Below are positions 14,891 to 26,329 of a stretch of 64,000 bases of DNA, piece by piece (position 1 is the first letter of the stretch; each line of letters starts with the position of its first letter). The stretch comes from Allacma fusca. Lineage: Eukaryota; Arthropoda; Collembola; Symphypleona; Sminthuridae. The notes below the pieces were generated by a model, which saw nothing but the letters and a program-made list of their open reading frames with translations, made no database searches and was not told the origin of the DNA. Position numbers and translations under genes: made by a program. The stretch spans positions 41,767,632 to 41,831,631 of the forward strand of contig OX359246.1 in the NCBI GenBank assembly GCA_947179485.1, written 5' to 3'.

Positions 14891-17800
14891 AATTATAAGT
14901 CTAATTTACAGTCTAATTTGCGGTTTGCAGTCTAATTTGCAGTCTAATTTGCAGTTTGCAGTCTAATTTGCATTTTATTTTTCAGTCTAATATAAAGTCT
15001 AATTTGCAGTCTTATTTGCAGTCTAATTTGCAGTCTAATTTGCAGCCTAATTTGCAGTCTAATTTGCAGTCTAATTTGCTGTCTAATTTGCAGTCTAATT
15101 TGCAGTCTAATTTGCAATCCAATTTGCAGTCGAATTTACAGTCTAATTTGCAGTCTAATTTGCAGTCTAATTTGCAGTTTGCAGTCTAATTCGCAGTCTA
15201 ATTTGCAGTCTAATTTGCAGTTTGCAGTATAATTTGCAGTTTGCAGTCTAATTTGCAGTCTAATTTACAGTCTAATTTACAGTCTAGTTTGCAGTCTAAT
15301 TTGCAGTTTGCAGTCTAATTTGCAGTCTAATTTGCAGTCTAGTTTGCAGTCTAGTTTGCAGTCTAATTTGCAGTCATTTGCAGTCTAATTTGCAGTCTAT
15401 TTTGCAGTCTATTTTGCAGTCTAATTTGCAGTCTAATTTGCAGTTTGATTTGCAGTCTTATTTGCAGTCTAATTTGCAGTCTAATTTGCAGCCTAGTTTG
15501 CAGTTTGCAGTATAATTTTCAGACTAATTTGCAGTCTAATTTGCAGTATACTTTGCAGTCATTTGCAGTCTAATTTGCAGTCTAATTTGCAGTCTGATTT
15601 GCAGTCTAATTTGCAGTTCCCAGTCTAATTCACAGTCTAATTTGCATTCTTATTTGCAGTCTAATTTGCAGTCTAATTTGCAGTCTAATTTGCAGTCTAA
15701 TTTGCAGTCTAATTTGCAGTTTAATTTGCAGTTTATTTGCAGTCTAATTTGCAGTCTAATTTGCAGTCTAATTTGCAGTTCGCAGTCTAATTTGCAGTCT
15801 AATTTGCAGTCTAATTTGCAGTCTAATTTGCAGTCTAATTTGCAGTCTAATTTGCAGTCTAATTTGCAGTGTAATTTGCAGTTCGCAGTCTAATTTGCAG
15901 TCTAATTTACAGTCTAATTTACAGTCTAATTTGCAGTCTAATTTGCAGTCTAATTTGCAGTTTGCAGTCTAATTCGCAGTCTAATTTGCAGTCTATATTG
16001 CAGTTTGCAGTCTAATTTTCAGTTTGCAGTCTAATTTGCAGTCTAATTTGCAGTTTGCTGTCTAATTTGCAGTCTAATTTACAGTCTAATTTGCAGTCTA
16101 ATTTGCAGTCTAATTTGCTGTTTGCAGTCAAATTTGCAGTTTGCAGTCTAATTTGCAGTCTAATTTACAGTCTAATTTAAAGTCTAATTTGCAGTCTAAT
16201 TTGCAGCCTAATTTGCAGCCTAATTTGCAGTCTAATTTGCAGTCTAATTTGCAGTCTAATTTGCAGTCTAATTTGCAGTCTAATTTGCAATCCAATTTGC
16301 AGTCGAATTTACAGTCTAATTTGCAGTCTAATTTGCAGTCTAATTTGCAGTTTGCAGTCTAATTCGCAGTCTAATTTGCAGTCTAATTTGCAGTCTAATT
16401 TGCAGTTTGCAGTCTAATTTGCAGTTTGCAGTCTAATTTGCAGTCTAATTTGCAGTTTGCAGTCTAATTTGCAGCCTAATTTACAGTCTCATTTGCAGTC
16501 TAATTTGCAGTTTGCAGTCTAATTTGCAGTTTGCAGTCTAATTTGCAGTCTAATTTACAGTCTAATTTACAGTCTAGTTTGCAGTCTAATTTGCAGTTTG
16601 CAGTCTAATTTGCAGTCTAATTTGCAGTCTAGTTTGCAGTCTAGTTTGCAGTCTAATTTGCAGTCATTTGCAGTCTAATTTGCAGTCTATTTTGCAGTCT
16701 ATTTTGCAGTCTAATTTGCAGTCTAATTTGCAGTTTGATTTGCAGTCTTATTTGCAGTCTAATTTGCAGTCTAATTTGCAGCCTAGTTTGCAGTTTGCAG
16801 TATAATTTTCAGACTAATTTGCAGTCTAATTTGCAGTATACTTTGCAGTCATTTGCAGTCTAATTTGCAGTCTAATTTGCAGTCTGATTTGCAGTCTAAT
16901 TTGCAGTTCCTAGTCTAATTCACAGTCTAATTTGCATTCTTATTTGCAGTCTAATTTGCAGTCTAATTTGCAGTCTAATTTGCAGTCTAATTTGCAGTCT
17001 AATTTGCAGTTTAATTTGCAGTTTATTTGCAGTCTAATTTGCAGTCTAATTTGCAGTCTAATTTGCAGTTCGCAGTCTAATTTGCAGTCTAATTTGCAGT
17101 CTAATTTGCAGTCTAATTTGCAGTCTAATTTGCAGTCTAATTTGCAGTCTAATTTGCAGTCTAATTTGCAGTCTAATTTGCAGTTCGCAGTCTAATTTGC
17201 AGTCTAATTTACAGTCTAATTTACAGTCTAATTTGCAGTCTAATTTGCAGTCTAATTTGCAGTTTGCAGTCTAATTCGCAGTCTAATTTGCAGTCTATAT
17301 TGCAGTTTGCAGTCTAATTTTCAGTTTGCAGTCTAATTTGCAGTCTAATTTGCAGTTTGCTGTCTAATTTGCAGTCTAATTTACAGTCTAATTTGCAGTC
17401 TAATTTGCAGTCTAATTTGCTGTTTGCAGTCAAATTTGCAGTTTGCAGTCTAATTTGCAGTCTAATTTACAGTCTAATTTAAAGTCTAATTTGCAGTCTA
17501 ATTTGCAGTTTGCAGTCTAATTTGCAGTCTAATTCGCAGTCTAATTTGCAGTCTAATTTGCAGTCTGATTTGCAGTTTGCAGTCTAATTTGCAGTCTAAT
17601 TTACAGTCTAATTTGCAGTCTAATTTGCAGTCTAATTTACAGTCTAATTGCAGTCTAATTAACAGTCTAATTTGCATTCTAATTTGCAGTCTAATTTGCA
17701 GCCTAGTTTGCAGTTTGCAGTCTAATTTGCAGTCTAATTTACAGACTAATTTGCAGACTAATTTGCAGTCTAATTTGCAGTATACTTTGCAGTCATTTGC

Positions 17801-20800
17801 AGTCTAATTTGCAGTCTAATTTGCAGTCTGATTTGCAGTCTATGTGGAATATAATTTGCAGTCTAATTTGCAGTCTAATTTGCAGTCTAATTTGCAGTTC
17901 GCAGTCTAATTCACAGTCTAATTTGCATTTTAATTTGCAGTCTAATTTGCAGTCTAATTTGCAGTCTAATTTGCAGTCTAATTTGCAGTCTAATTTGCAG
18001 TCCAATTTTGCAGTCTAATTTGCAGTTTAATTTGCAGTTTTTTTGCAGTCTAATTTGCAGTCTAATTTGCAGTCTAGTTTGCAGTTTGCAGTCTAATTTA
18101 AAGTCTAATGTGCAGTCTAATTTGCAGTTTAATTTACAGTCTATTTTGCAGTCTAATTTGCAGTCTAATTTGCTGTCTAATTTGCAGCCTAGTTTGCAGT
18201 TTGCAGTATAATTTGCAGTCTAATTTACAGTCTAATTTGCAGACTAATTTGCAGACTAATTTGCAGTCTAATTTGCAGTATACTTTGCAGTCATTTGCAG
18301 TCTAATTTGCAGTCTAATTTGCAGTCTGATTTGCAGTCTAATTTGCAGTTCCCAGTCTAATTCACAGTCTAATTTGCATTCTTATTTGCAGTCTAATTTG
18401 CAGTCTAATTTGCAGTCTAATTTGCAGTCTAATTTGCAGTTTAATTTGCAGTTTATTTGCAGTCTAATTTGCAGTCTAATTTGCAGTCTAATTTGCAGTT
18501 CGCAGTCTAATTTGCAGTCTAATTTGCAGTCTAATTTGCAGTCTAATTTGCAGTCTAATTTGCAGTCTAATTTGCAGTCTAATTTGCAGTCTAATTTGCA
18601 GTTTGCAGTCTAATTTGCAGTCTAATTTACAGTCTAATTTACAGTCTAATTTGCAGTCTAATTTGCAGTCTAATTTGCAGTTTGCAGTCTAATTTGCAGT
18701 CTAATTTGCAGTCTATATTGCAGTTTGCAGTCTAATTTTCAGTTTGCAGTCTAATTTGCAGTCTAATTTGCAGTTTGCTGTCTAATTTGCAGTCTAATTT
18801 ACAGTCTAATTTGCAGTCTAATTTGCAGTCTAATTTGCTGTTTGCAGTCAAATTTGCAGTTTGCAGTCTAATTTGCAGTCTAATTTACAGTCTAATTTAA
18901 AGTCTAATTTGCAGTCTAATTTGCAGTTTGCAGTCTAATTTGCAGTCTAATTCGCAGTCTAATTCGCAGTCTAATTTGCAGTCTAATTTGCAGTCTGATT
19001 TGCAGTTTGCAGTCTAATTTGCAGTCTAATTTACAGTCTAATTTGCAGTCTAATTTGCAGTCTAATTTACAGTCTAATTGCAGTCTAATTAACAGTCTAA
19101 TTTGCATTCTAATTTGCAGTCTAATTTGCAGCCTAGTTTGTAGTTTGCAGTCTAATTTGCAGTCTAATTTACAGACTAATTTGCAGACTAATTTGCAGTC
19201 TAATTTGCAGTATACTTTGCAGTCATTTGCAGTCTAATTTGCAGTCTAATTTGCAGTCTGATTTGCAGTCTATGTGGAATATAATTTGCAGTCTAATTTG
19301 CAGTCTAATTTGCAGTTCGCAGTCTAATTCACAGTCTAATTTGCATTTTAATTTGCAGTCTAATTTGCAGTCTAATTTGCAGTCTAATTTGCAGTCTAAT
19401 TTGCAGTCCAATTTTGCAGTCTAATTTGCAGTTTAATTTGCAGTTTTTTTGCAGTCTAATTTGCAGTCTAATTTGCAGTCTAATTTGCAGTTTGCAGTCT
19501 AATTTAAAGTCTAATGTGCAGTCTAATTTGCAGTTTAATTTACAGTCTATTTTGCAGTCTAATTTGCAGTCTAATTTGCAGTCTAATTTGCAGTTTGCAG
19601 TCTAATTCGCAGTCTAATTTGCCGTCTATATTGCAGTTTGCAGTCTAATTTGCAGTTTGCAGTCTAATTTGCAGTCTCATTTGCAGTTTGCAGTCTAATT
19701 TGCAGTCTAATTTGCAGTCTAATTTGCAGTCTAATTGACAGTTTAACTTGCAGTATAATTTGCAGTCTAATTCGCAGTCTAATTCGCAGTCGAATTCGCA
19801 GTCTAATTTGCAGTCTAATTTGCAGTCTGATTTGCAGTCTGATTTGCAGTTTGCAGTCTAATTTGCAGTCTAATTTACAGTCTAATTTGCAGTCTAATTT
19901 GCAGTCTAATTTACAGTATACTTTGCAGTCATTTGCAGTCTAATTTGCAGTCTAATTTGCAGTCTGATTTGCAGTCTATGTGGAATCTAATTTGCAGTCT
20001 AATTTGCAGTTCGCAGTCTAATTCACAGTCTAATTTGCATTTTAATTTGCATTTTAATTTGCAGTCTAATTTGCAGTCTAATTTGCAGTCTAATTTGCAG
20101 TCTAATTTGCAGTCTAATTTGCAGTCTAATTTGCAGTCCAATTTGCAGTCTAATTTGCAGTTTAATTTGCAGTTTATTTGCAGTCTAATTTGCAGTCTAA
20201 TTTGCAGTCTAATTTGCAGTCTAATTTGCAATTTGCAGTCTAATTTAAAGTCTAATGTGCAGTCTAATTTGCAGTTTGCAGTCTAATTTGCAGTCTAATT
20301 TGCAGTCTAATTGACAGTTTAACTTGCAGTATAATTTGCAGTCTAATTTGCAGTTTGCGGTCTAATTTGCACTCTAATTTGCAGTTTGCAGTCTAATTTG
20401 TAGTCTAATTAACAGTCTAATATACAGTCTAATTTGCAGTCTAATTTGCAGTCTAATTTGCAGTCTAATTTGCAGTCTAATTTGCATTCTAATTTGCATT
20501 CTAATTTGCAGTCTAATTTGCAGTCTAATTTGCAGTCATATGCAGTCTAATTTGAAGTCTAATTTGCAGTCTAATTTGCATTCATTTGCAGTCTAATTTG
20601 CAGCCTAATTTGCAGTCTAATTTGCAGTCTAGTTTGCAGCCTAATTTGCAGTCTAATTTGCAGTGTAATTTGCAGTGTAATTTGCAGTCTAATTTGCAGT
20701 CTAATTTGCAGTCATTTGCAGTCTAATTTGCAGTATAATTTGCAGTCTAATTTGCAGTCTAATTTGCAGTCTAATTTGCAGTCTAATTTGCAGTCTAATT

Positions 20801-20909
20801 TGCAGTCTAATTTGCAGTCTAATTTGCAGTCTAATTTGCAGTCTTATTTGCAGTCTTATTTGCAGTCTAATTTGCAGTTTAATGTGCAGTCTAATTTGCA
20901 GTCTAATTC

Positions 20910-20995
20910 GTCAGTGGTTCTTACTATGACAATCGATCAAGTGAGTCTCAATATCATACTGCTTTTGTTATGTTGTGATTTTGTGATCCAAGCTG
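20910..20995. other. Unique spacer between satellite and family G element
   Basis: Short non-repeat sequence at the satellite edge. A satellite-derived open frame runs into it up to 21,009, but no coding signal is seen. Confidence 0.5.
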
Positions 20996-21080
20996 GGTTG
21001 TGCAAATGAAAATCATCTGGGTTTTATGCCTGCCCACCTGAAAATGACCTGCATTTTCGGCAGGTCTTTCGGGAATATAT

Positions 21081-21346
21081 TGTAGGATTGTAATTTGTAT
21101 GAGTGAAATAGTGTAGGGTGGCTCAGTGGTAGAGAGTAGTAAAGATAGATCAAGTTATGTCAAGAGCTAAACCAGGAATCCTTTCCTTAATTTATTCAAA
21201 CGAATAGATCGTCGTCATTTAGATAGTGAAGCATCGTGTAGTAAGTATTGGTCAATATCTTTCATAATATTATAGTACATTATTTCTAAAAGTAGCAATA
21301 ATTGTTTCTCAATAATAACTATAGTTATTCTAATAATGTCGTAACA
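21081..21346 (-). repeat. LTR (3' LTR of the minus-strand reduced element)
   Basis: This copy runs TG...CA and is 266 bp long. It pairs with 24,160-24,430 and differs from it at about eight positions plus a 5-bp indel. Confidence 0.85.
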
Positions 21347-21358
21347 CTTCTCCTTCCC
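21347..21358 (-). other. Polypurine tract
   Basis: Read on the minus strand this is GGGAAGGAGAAG, directly abutting the LTR start TGTTACGAC. This is the usual place for the plus-strand primer of an LTR element and fixes the orientation. Confidence 0.75.
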
Positions 21359-21489
21359 GGGGTGGGGTGTTTTGAGACTGGGACATCTCTCCGTCATGGG
21401 TTGTTGGAAATTAGTTAATTTGTTATTCCTTTTCGATAGAAGTTTTCGTGTTCTTGAGTGAATTATTGTTTAATTATGTAAAAATGAAT

Positions 21490-22530
21490 TTGTATACGGT
21501 GGTAGACCTGTGAGTAAATATGTCTATTTTGTAAAGATGTTTGTTTACGGTTGTGAACCTCTGAGCAATTATGTATATGTATGTTAAAATGTGGTTGTTT
21601 ACGGTTCTGGACCTCTGAGTAATAATGGTTATTTGGTTAAAATGTAGTTGTTTACGGTTCTGGACCTCTGAGTAATAATGGTTATTTGGTTAAAATGTAG
21701 TTTTTCACGGTTCTAGACCTCTAAGTAATAATGGTTATTTGGTTAAAATGTAGTTTTTCACGGTTCTAGACCTCTGAGTAATAATGGTTATTTGGTTAAA
21801 ATGTAGTTGTTTACGGTTCTAGACCTCTGAGTAATAATGGTTATTTGGTTAAAATGTAGTTGTTTACGGTTCTAGGCCTCTGAGTAATAATGGTTATTTG
21901 GTTAAAATGTAGTTGTTTACGGTTCTAGACCTCTGAGTAATAATGGTTATTTGGTTAAAATGTAGTTGTTTACGGTTCTGGACCTCTGAGTAATAAGGGT
22001 TATTTGGTTAAAATGTAGTTTTTCACGGTTCTAGACCTCTGAGTAATAATGGTTATTTGGTTAAAATGTAGTTGTTTACGGTTCTAGACCTCTGAGTAAT
22101 AATGGTTATTTGGTTAAAATGTAGTTGTTTACGGTTCTGGACCTCTGAGTAATAATGGTTATTTGGTTAAAATGTAGTTTTTCACGGTTCTAGACCTCTG
22201 AGTAATAATGGTTATTTGGTTAAAATGTAGTTTTTCACGGTTCTAGACCTCTGAGTAATATGGGTTATTTGGTTAAAATGTAGTTGTTTACGGTTCTGGA
22301 CCTCTGAGTAATAATGGTTATTTGGTTAAAATGTAGTTGTTTACGGTTCTAGACCTCTGAGTAATAATGGTTATTTGGTTAAAATGTATTTGTTTACGGT
22401 TCTAGGCCTCTGAGTAATAATGGTTATTTATGTAAAGATGTGGCTGTTTACGATTCTGGACCTGTGATTAATTGTGTCTCCTTATGTAAAAATGTGATTG
22501 TTTACGGTTGTGGGCTTCTGAGTAATTATG
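21490..22530. repeat. 53-bp minisatellite inside the reduced LTR element
   Basis: About 19-20 tandem copies of a 53-bp unit containing TTACGGTTCTGGACCTCTG followed by AGTAATAATGGTTATTTGG. Central copies are nearly identical, with alternation of GTTGTTTACGG and GTTTTTCACGG variants, while edge copies are more diverged. It lies between the gag-like remnant and the purine tract, that is, in the 3' untranslated part of the element. Confidence 0.92.
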
Positions 22531-22672
22531 TAAAATGTAATTTTATTTAGTTTTGTTTAGTTTAGTATGTAGTATTGTCGTTTGAAGTCGTTTTGATCCA
22601 TTGTTTGAAGGTATAGCAGTCACGTAGTTTGTGAGTGTTAGTATTACAGAAGGAACAAATTGGTGGTAATTT

Positions 22673-23389
22673 TTAGGTTGTGTGGGTTAATTGAGTTGGT
22701 ATCTGATCTGCTGATTTAGGTACAGTCGGTGCTGTCAGGAGTGGTTGATAGGTGGCTGTTGTTGGATATTCATAAATTTTGGTTACATCGGTTGAACGTT
22801 GTTTTTGTAGGGGTCGGGAGTTCTGGGATTGTAATTTGGAGGTATAGAATTCTAACTGTTTTTGAAATTGGTCGATGGTACCGTCAGCGCCAAGTTTCAA
22901 TTGCATATTCCAGGATAGGTCTGGCGATAGTCCTTGATAGAGGTGGTCCAGTTTGCAGGAGTCATTCATTGTAGGGTCTATACGTTTGAATATACTTAAC
23001 TTTTTGTAAATGTAGTCTCGTGCAATATCGGTTTCGATGTTAAATGTTGTAGTGATGTTTTCAGTTATGGCTATAGCTTTATCGTTTTTCTCAGAGAAAG
23101 CTTGTCAAATTTGTGTTTCAAAGTCCTTGAAACGTGGTTGGGAGTTGGCTATATTCAGATTTTCTAGAAATACATCATTAGAGAAGGTCCACCAATGTAA
23201 AGCAGATCCTTGTAATATGGAATCCATGTTTTCAAATTTCCATTTGTCCGAAAGTTTGAAATGTGTACACCGGGAGTTGAATGTTTTGAGCCATATGGTA
23301 CATGAGGAATGTCCATCAAAGGTTGGAATGTTGGAGAAAATTTCATTAGGTAAGAATGAAGTCATGGTTAGTATCCAGTACGTATCCAT
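22673..23389 (-). pseudogene. gag-like remnant of the reduced LTR element
   Basis: Two minus-strand open stretches (23,389-23,105 and 22,969-22,673) resemble retrotransposon Gag capsid. The first has an N-terminal part typical of gag with a conserved aromatic patch (LQGSALHWW); the second has a helix-rich segment (LYQGLSPDLSWNM) and then a polar Gln/Pro/Thr tail. No zinc knuckle is apparent. Treated here as a fossil coding region that looks broken. Confidence 0.6.
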
Positions 23390-24159
23390 TTGATGTTCTT
23401 TTGGTGAATTGTGATTATGTAGATGAGGACTATGTGGTTGGCTTAGCAGTGAGAGATGGTCGGGTCAAAGCAACTTCCACTGATTACGAAAAAGTAGATA
23501 AATAACAAGTCTTTATAATTTTTGAAAAATTTGAGCAGTGGTTTCCCCTATTAGTACCCTTTAAAAACAAAGTTTTTGAACATGAAGCAAATTTTTGGCA
23601 GGGGTTTCCCTGATTTTGACACTTTTTCAAAAATAACTGACTTTGAAGGCGATTGGGGTAGTTTAACTACTGGTCAGACACAAAAGGTCAACGCAGGTCA
23701 GAACTCGGGTGGTTTGATTAAACCCAGGTCAGACTGTGAGGTCAACACTGGTCAAATCAAAATAGTTCAAAGTACGTAAATCAACCACAGGTCCGACTAG
23801 AAAGTCAACACTGGTCTGATCAAATGTTAACCTTGAACACTAGAAAAATATTACTTGTCAGTAACACAGAATTAGGTAGGTGGTGCCTTTAATTTTACCT
23901 TGTGACACTTTAAAACTATTGGATGTGAGTAATCTGGTTAACGTAAAGAACCAGTAGTCGCATCCAGTAGGGAAGTCACTTGGTCAGCAGACTTGGTCAC
24001 TAAACGAATCAAAATTCAGACCGGAGCACTGGTGTCGTTAAAAATAAATCACTGTAAAAATAGTGTGGGGTTTTGTTTTGTTTAGTATGTGTACAAATTC
24101 TGATTGTCCGTGGGGGCGTGAAATAACGGTGATGAGGATGAGTCAAGAAACCCGCACCT

Positions 24160-24430
24160 TGTAGGATTGTAATTTGTATGAGTGAAATAGTGTAGGGTGG
24201 CTCAGTGGTAGAGAGTAGTAAAGATAGATCAAGTTATGTCAAGAGCTAAACCAGGAATCCTTCCCTTAATTTATTCAACCGAATAGATCGTAGTCATTTA
24301 GTTAGTTAAGCATCGTGTAGTAAGTATTGGTCAATATCTTTCATAATATTATAATTCATTATTTCTAAAACTAGCAATAATTGTTTGACTCAATAATAAC
24401 AACTATAGTTATTCTAATAATGTCGTAACA
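24160..24430 (-). repeat. LTR (5' LTR of the minus-strand reduced element)
   Basis: This copy is 271 bp and pairs with 21,081-21,346. On the minus strand it is followed by AGGTGCGGGTTTCTTGAC, a candidate primer-binding region whose matching tRNA I cannot name. Confidence 0.82.
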
Positions 24431-25335
24431 ATATACTATTTTGGCAGAAAAATATAATAATAACACAATATTGCTCCTTTAGCGTACATAGGGGAATTTT
24501 ACATAGCATAATCTAACCCATCCAGTTTTGGAAAATGTTATTGTTAATTTAAAAAAGTATTTTTTGTTCGCCTAATTCTTTAATTGTGGCAATTGGTTTA
24601 CAATGGTCTACGTGGTATGTAAAAGGGTGTGCACGTAGACCATATTTTGCCGCTTCAGCGACGATACATTACAGTCAACTCTTTCTATGGGAATCATTTA
24701 TCGTGAGAAATCACTGTATAAAAATCTTTGGGGCTTGAAAAGAACAACTTGCACACATCCTGTATGAGTTCCTGTATAAGAATTTTTGTAATGGCTTGTA
24801 AAAAATATAAAATAATTGCTAGACGATTTTAAGATTTCACAGTCATTAGCGTTTATAAAATAATTATGTCAAAACATGGAGACTGTGCAGCAATAAAATC
24901 TTGTATCGACTTTGAAAATTGCATTTTATCAGCCCAAGTGAAATATTGCAATTTAAGGAGTCAAAAATGTAACAATAAATACATTTGACCAGTTTTGAAG
25001 CTCACAAACAATGATACTTTTAATTTATTATCAACTATTTAATATTTTCGTGTTTCATCTTTGAATGAATAAGTTTGCTCGCGAAGTCTAAATTATTAGA
25101 GACACTGTGCGAACAATAACTTACAACAATATAAATAAATTATTTATTGTTTTTCCTAAAGTTGTAATGCCATGGCATTGTCAATTGTAAAACCCTCGGT
25201 CCAACTATAACGACATCTAATTGATGTATAATTTTCTTCTTGATTTGAAAATAATAAGGAAATTCTGGCTATGACTGAATAAATCATGTACTTATAAGAA
25301 GAAATAATGCATTATAATGATTTCTGTTTCTATAG

Positions 25336-25590
25336 AATGTCAGTCGTTATTATGGACTGCAAAGTGGGACAATGAATGGCTAGTTGAACGTCCAGATGAG
25401 CGTAGCAAAGTCCTGGGGAACTATGCCAAATACATACGTAGACGAGCTTTCTGCAGGAACGTTCAAATATAAATTCAACAACACTAACGGGAAAGACACT
25501 GAAATTAATGAGGAATTTGTTTTCATAAAAGATTACGATAGATTTGACTTTCGTCGGGCCCAGAATTCTGGGGGTACAAAATTCAAATAA
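25336..25590 (+). other. Possible exon region, unrecognised
   Basis: A good acceptor-like tract (TTCTGTTTCTATAG) ends at 25,335. One frame then reads CQSLLWTAKWDNEWLVERP and stays open to about 25,467, and another frame stays open from 25,384 to 25,590. Neither translation matches a family I know. A further short segment, 25,665-25,742, is bounded by TTCAATTTCAG and GTAAGT and is 78 bp (26 codons). These may be exons of the same gene as the CRAL-TRIO-like segment just downstream, or decayed sequence. Confidence 0.25.
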
Positions 25591-25852
25591 CATTTTCAAA
25601 GATTCTTTTTTCCCTTGAAATTTCAAAATCATTGTGTAACCTATTGTCCTGGTTTCAATTTCAGCATCATAGTTGGGACTACAGTTTATACAATTATTTA
25701 ATAAAATTGAGTCTAAACTGGCGTATGGTTTTATCGTCAATGGTAAGTTCACAAAATTACTTCTGGGCGGAGCGAAATCTTGGAACAATATTCCATTAAA
25801 ATGTAATGTGTAATTTGTATCTAATTCTTAATTTAAAAAAGCAAACCCTTTA

Positions 25853-26101
25853 GTACAACAGCTGATGGAGCTATCTAGATCTACTGTCGGAAGTATGTTT
25901 GAACGAATTGATATTTACGGGACCAATTCTCGCAAATGGATTCTTAAACTTCTGAGGAAGATCCCCCCGGATCAGCTTCCCCGGAAATACAGAGGAAGTA
26001 AATATGACCCTATTTTTAAATACGATTTTCTTTCAGGGGCTAAAATATTATATCAGTTATTCCCGGAAGATAATTTTCAGGGGAAGAATAATAATTATTA
26101 G
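25853..26101 (+). CDS. CRAL-TRIO (SEC14-like) C-terminal segment, exon or gene fragment
   Basis: The frame from 25,865 (open back to about 25,853) encodes a segment with WILKLLRKIPPDQLPRKYRG. This resembles the end of CRAL-TRIO lipid-binding domains in SEC14-like proteins, where a Trp, a short helix and a PDQLP..YGG motif close the fold. SEC14-like proteins carry phosphoinositides, tocopherol or other lipids between membranes in the cytoplasm. Only about 45 residues match, and the following ~30 residues do not look like the GOLD domain that often comes next. No complete exon set was assembled: a donor-like AGGAAGTAAAT lies at the end of the match near 25,995, and acceptor-like TTTCTTTCAG follows about 40 bp later. 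This could be a real exon of a gene with parts outside recognition, or a gene relic. The family call rests on memory of the motif. Confidence 0.38.
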   Translation, partial: VQQLMELSRSTVGSMFERIDIYGTNSRKWILKLLRKIPPDQLPRKYRGSKYDPIFKYDFLSGAKILYQLFPEDNFQGKNNNY

Positions 26102-26329
26102 ACTCCAGGAACTTGTTCAGGTTCAGCTCATGCTAAACTATAGTACGCAATTTACTACCAGTATATATGATGATTATTCTTAAACCTGCAGAGCAGTAAA
26201 GCAATTCTCAAAAAGGAGATGTGCTGCAATATTACTGAAAAGAAAATATTTGTTCGAGCAACAGTTACATACCATGTTTTACGGCTTCTCAATTTATTCC
26301 GACGTATTGAATCTAGTGTTTCTATCGGT
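26102..26329. other. Intergenic sequence, nothing recognised
   Basis: AT-rich, with no open frame, repeat or motif that I can support. Confidence 0.5.

Larger units (their letters stand above)
1..20909. repeat. 12-bp satellite array (AATTTGCAGTCT)n with higher-order structure
   Basis: Tandem copies of AATTTGCAGTCT fill the first 20.9 kb, about 1,700 monomers, and the array runs off the left edge. Common variants are AATTTACAGTCT, AATTCGCAGTCT, AGTTTGCAGTCT and a shortened 7-bp unit TTTGCAG that shifts the phase. The right edge is sharp, where the repeat gives way to unique sequence near 20,909. Because 12 is a multiple of 3, four of six frames are open (NLQS and ICSL forward; RLQI and DCKL reverse), while the remaining frame on each strand reads FAV-stop or TAN-stop. 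The many small open frames here (LQSN, LICS, DCKL and LQIR repeats) are artefacts of the monomer and are not annotated as genes. Confidence 0.97.
21081..24430 (-). mobile_element. Reduced LTR retrotransposon (gag-like only), minus strand
   Basis: Two LTRs of 266 and 271 bp, both TGTAGGATTG...GTCGTAACA on the plus strand, flank 2.8 kb. A 4-bp ATAT repeat abuts both outer edges, consistent with a target duplication. Orientation is set by a purine tract on the minus strand next to the left LTR. Inside, on the minus strand and in order, are a leader with repeated GGTCA-type motifs (about 23,660-24,010), gag-like coding remnants (about 23,390-22,673) and a 53-bp minisatellite. No reverse transcriptase or integrase is visible, so it was probably mobilised in trans. 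The LTRs differ by about 3% plus small indels, so it is older than the element at 47,794-58,851. It looks broken, with at least one break in gag. Confidence 0.85.
20996..25100. mobile_element. Family G long-inverted-repeat element, copy 1, split by an LTR element
   Basis: The sequence starting GGTTGTGCAAATGAAAAT at 20,996 and resuming at 24,431 matches the left arm of the element at 59,650-61,873. Shared landmarks are TTGTGCAAATG, the TTGCTCCT..ATAGCATAATC stretch near 24,470-24,510, TGTGCACGTAGACCA near 24,630, ATGGCTTGTAAAAAATA near 24,791 and TTTTGAAGCTCACAAACAATG near 24,990. The 3.35-kb LTR element at 21,081-24,430 interrupts it cleanly. The far right terminus is not visible, so this copy is truncated. 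No open frame of substance lies in it. The mobilising enzyme is unknown. Confidence 0.65.

Noticed and set aside
868-20286. Many 60-117 codon open frames (LQSN, LICS, DCKL, LQIR repeats)
   Set aside because: They follow from a 12-bp monomer with stop-free frames, have no independent start context, and occur on both strands at once.
1-20909. CRISPR-like array
   Set aside because: There are no spacers. The repeat is a simple 12-bp tandem satellite in a eukaryotic context.
25330-25788. 152-codon minus-strand frame
   Set aside because: It runs antisense to acceptor-rich plus-strand open stretches and shows no domain, so it is probably a shadow.
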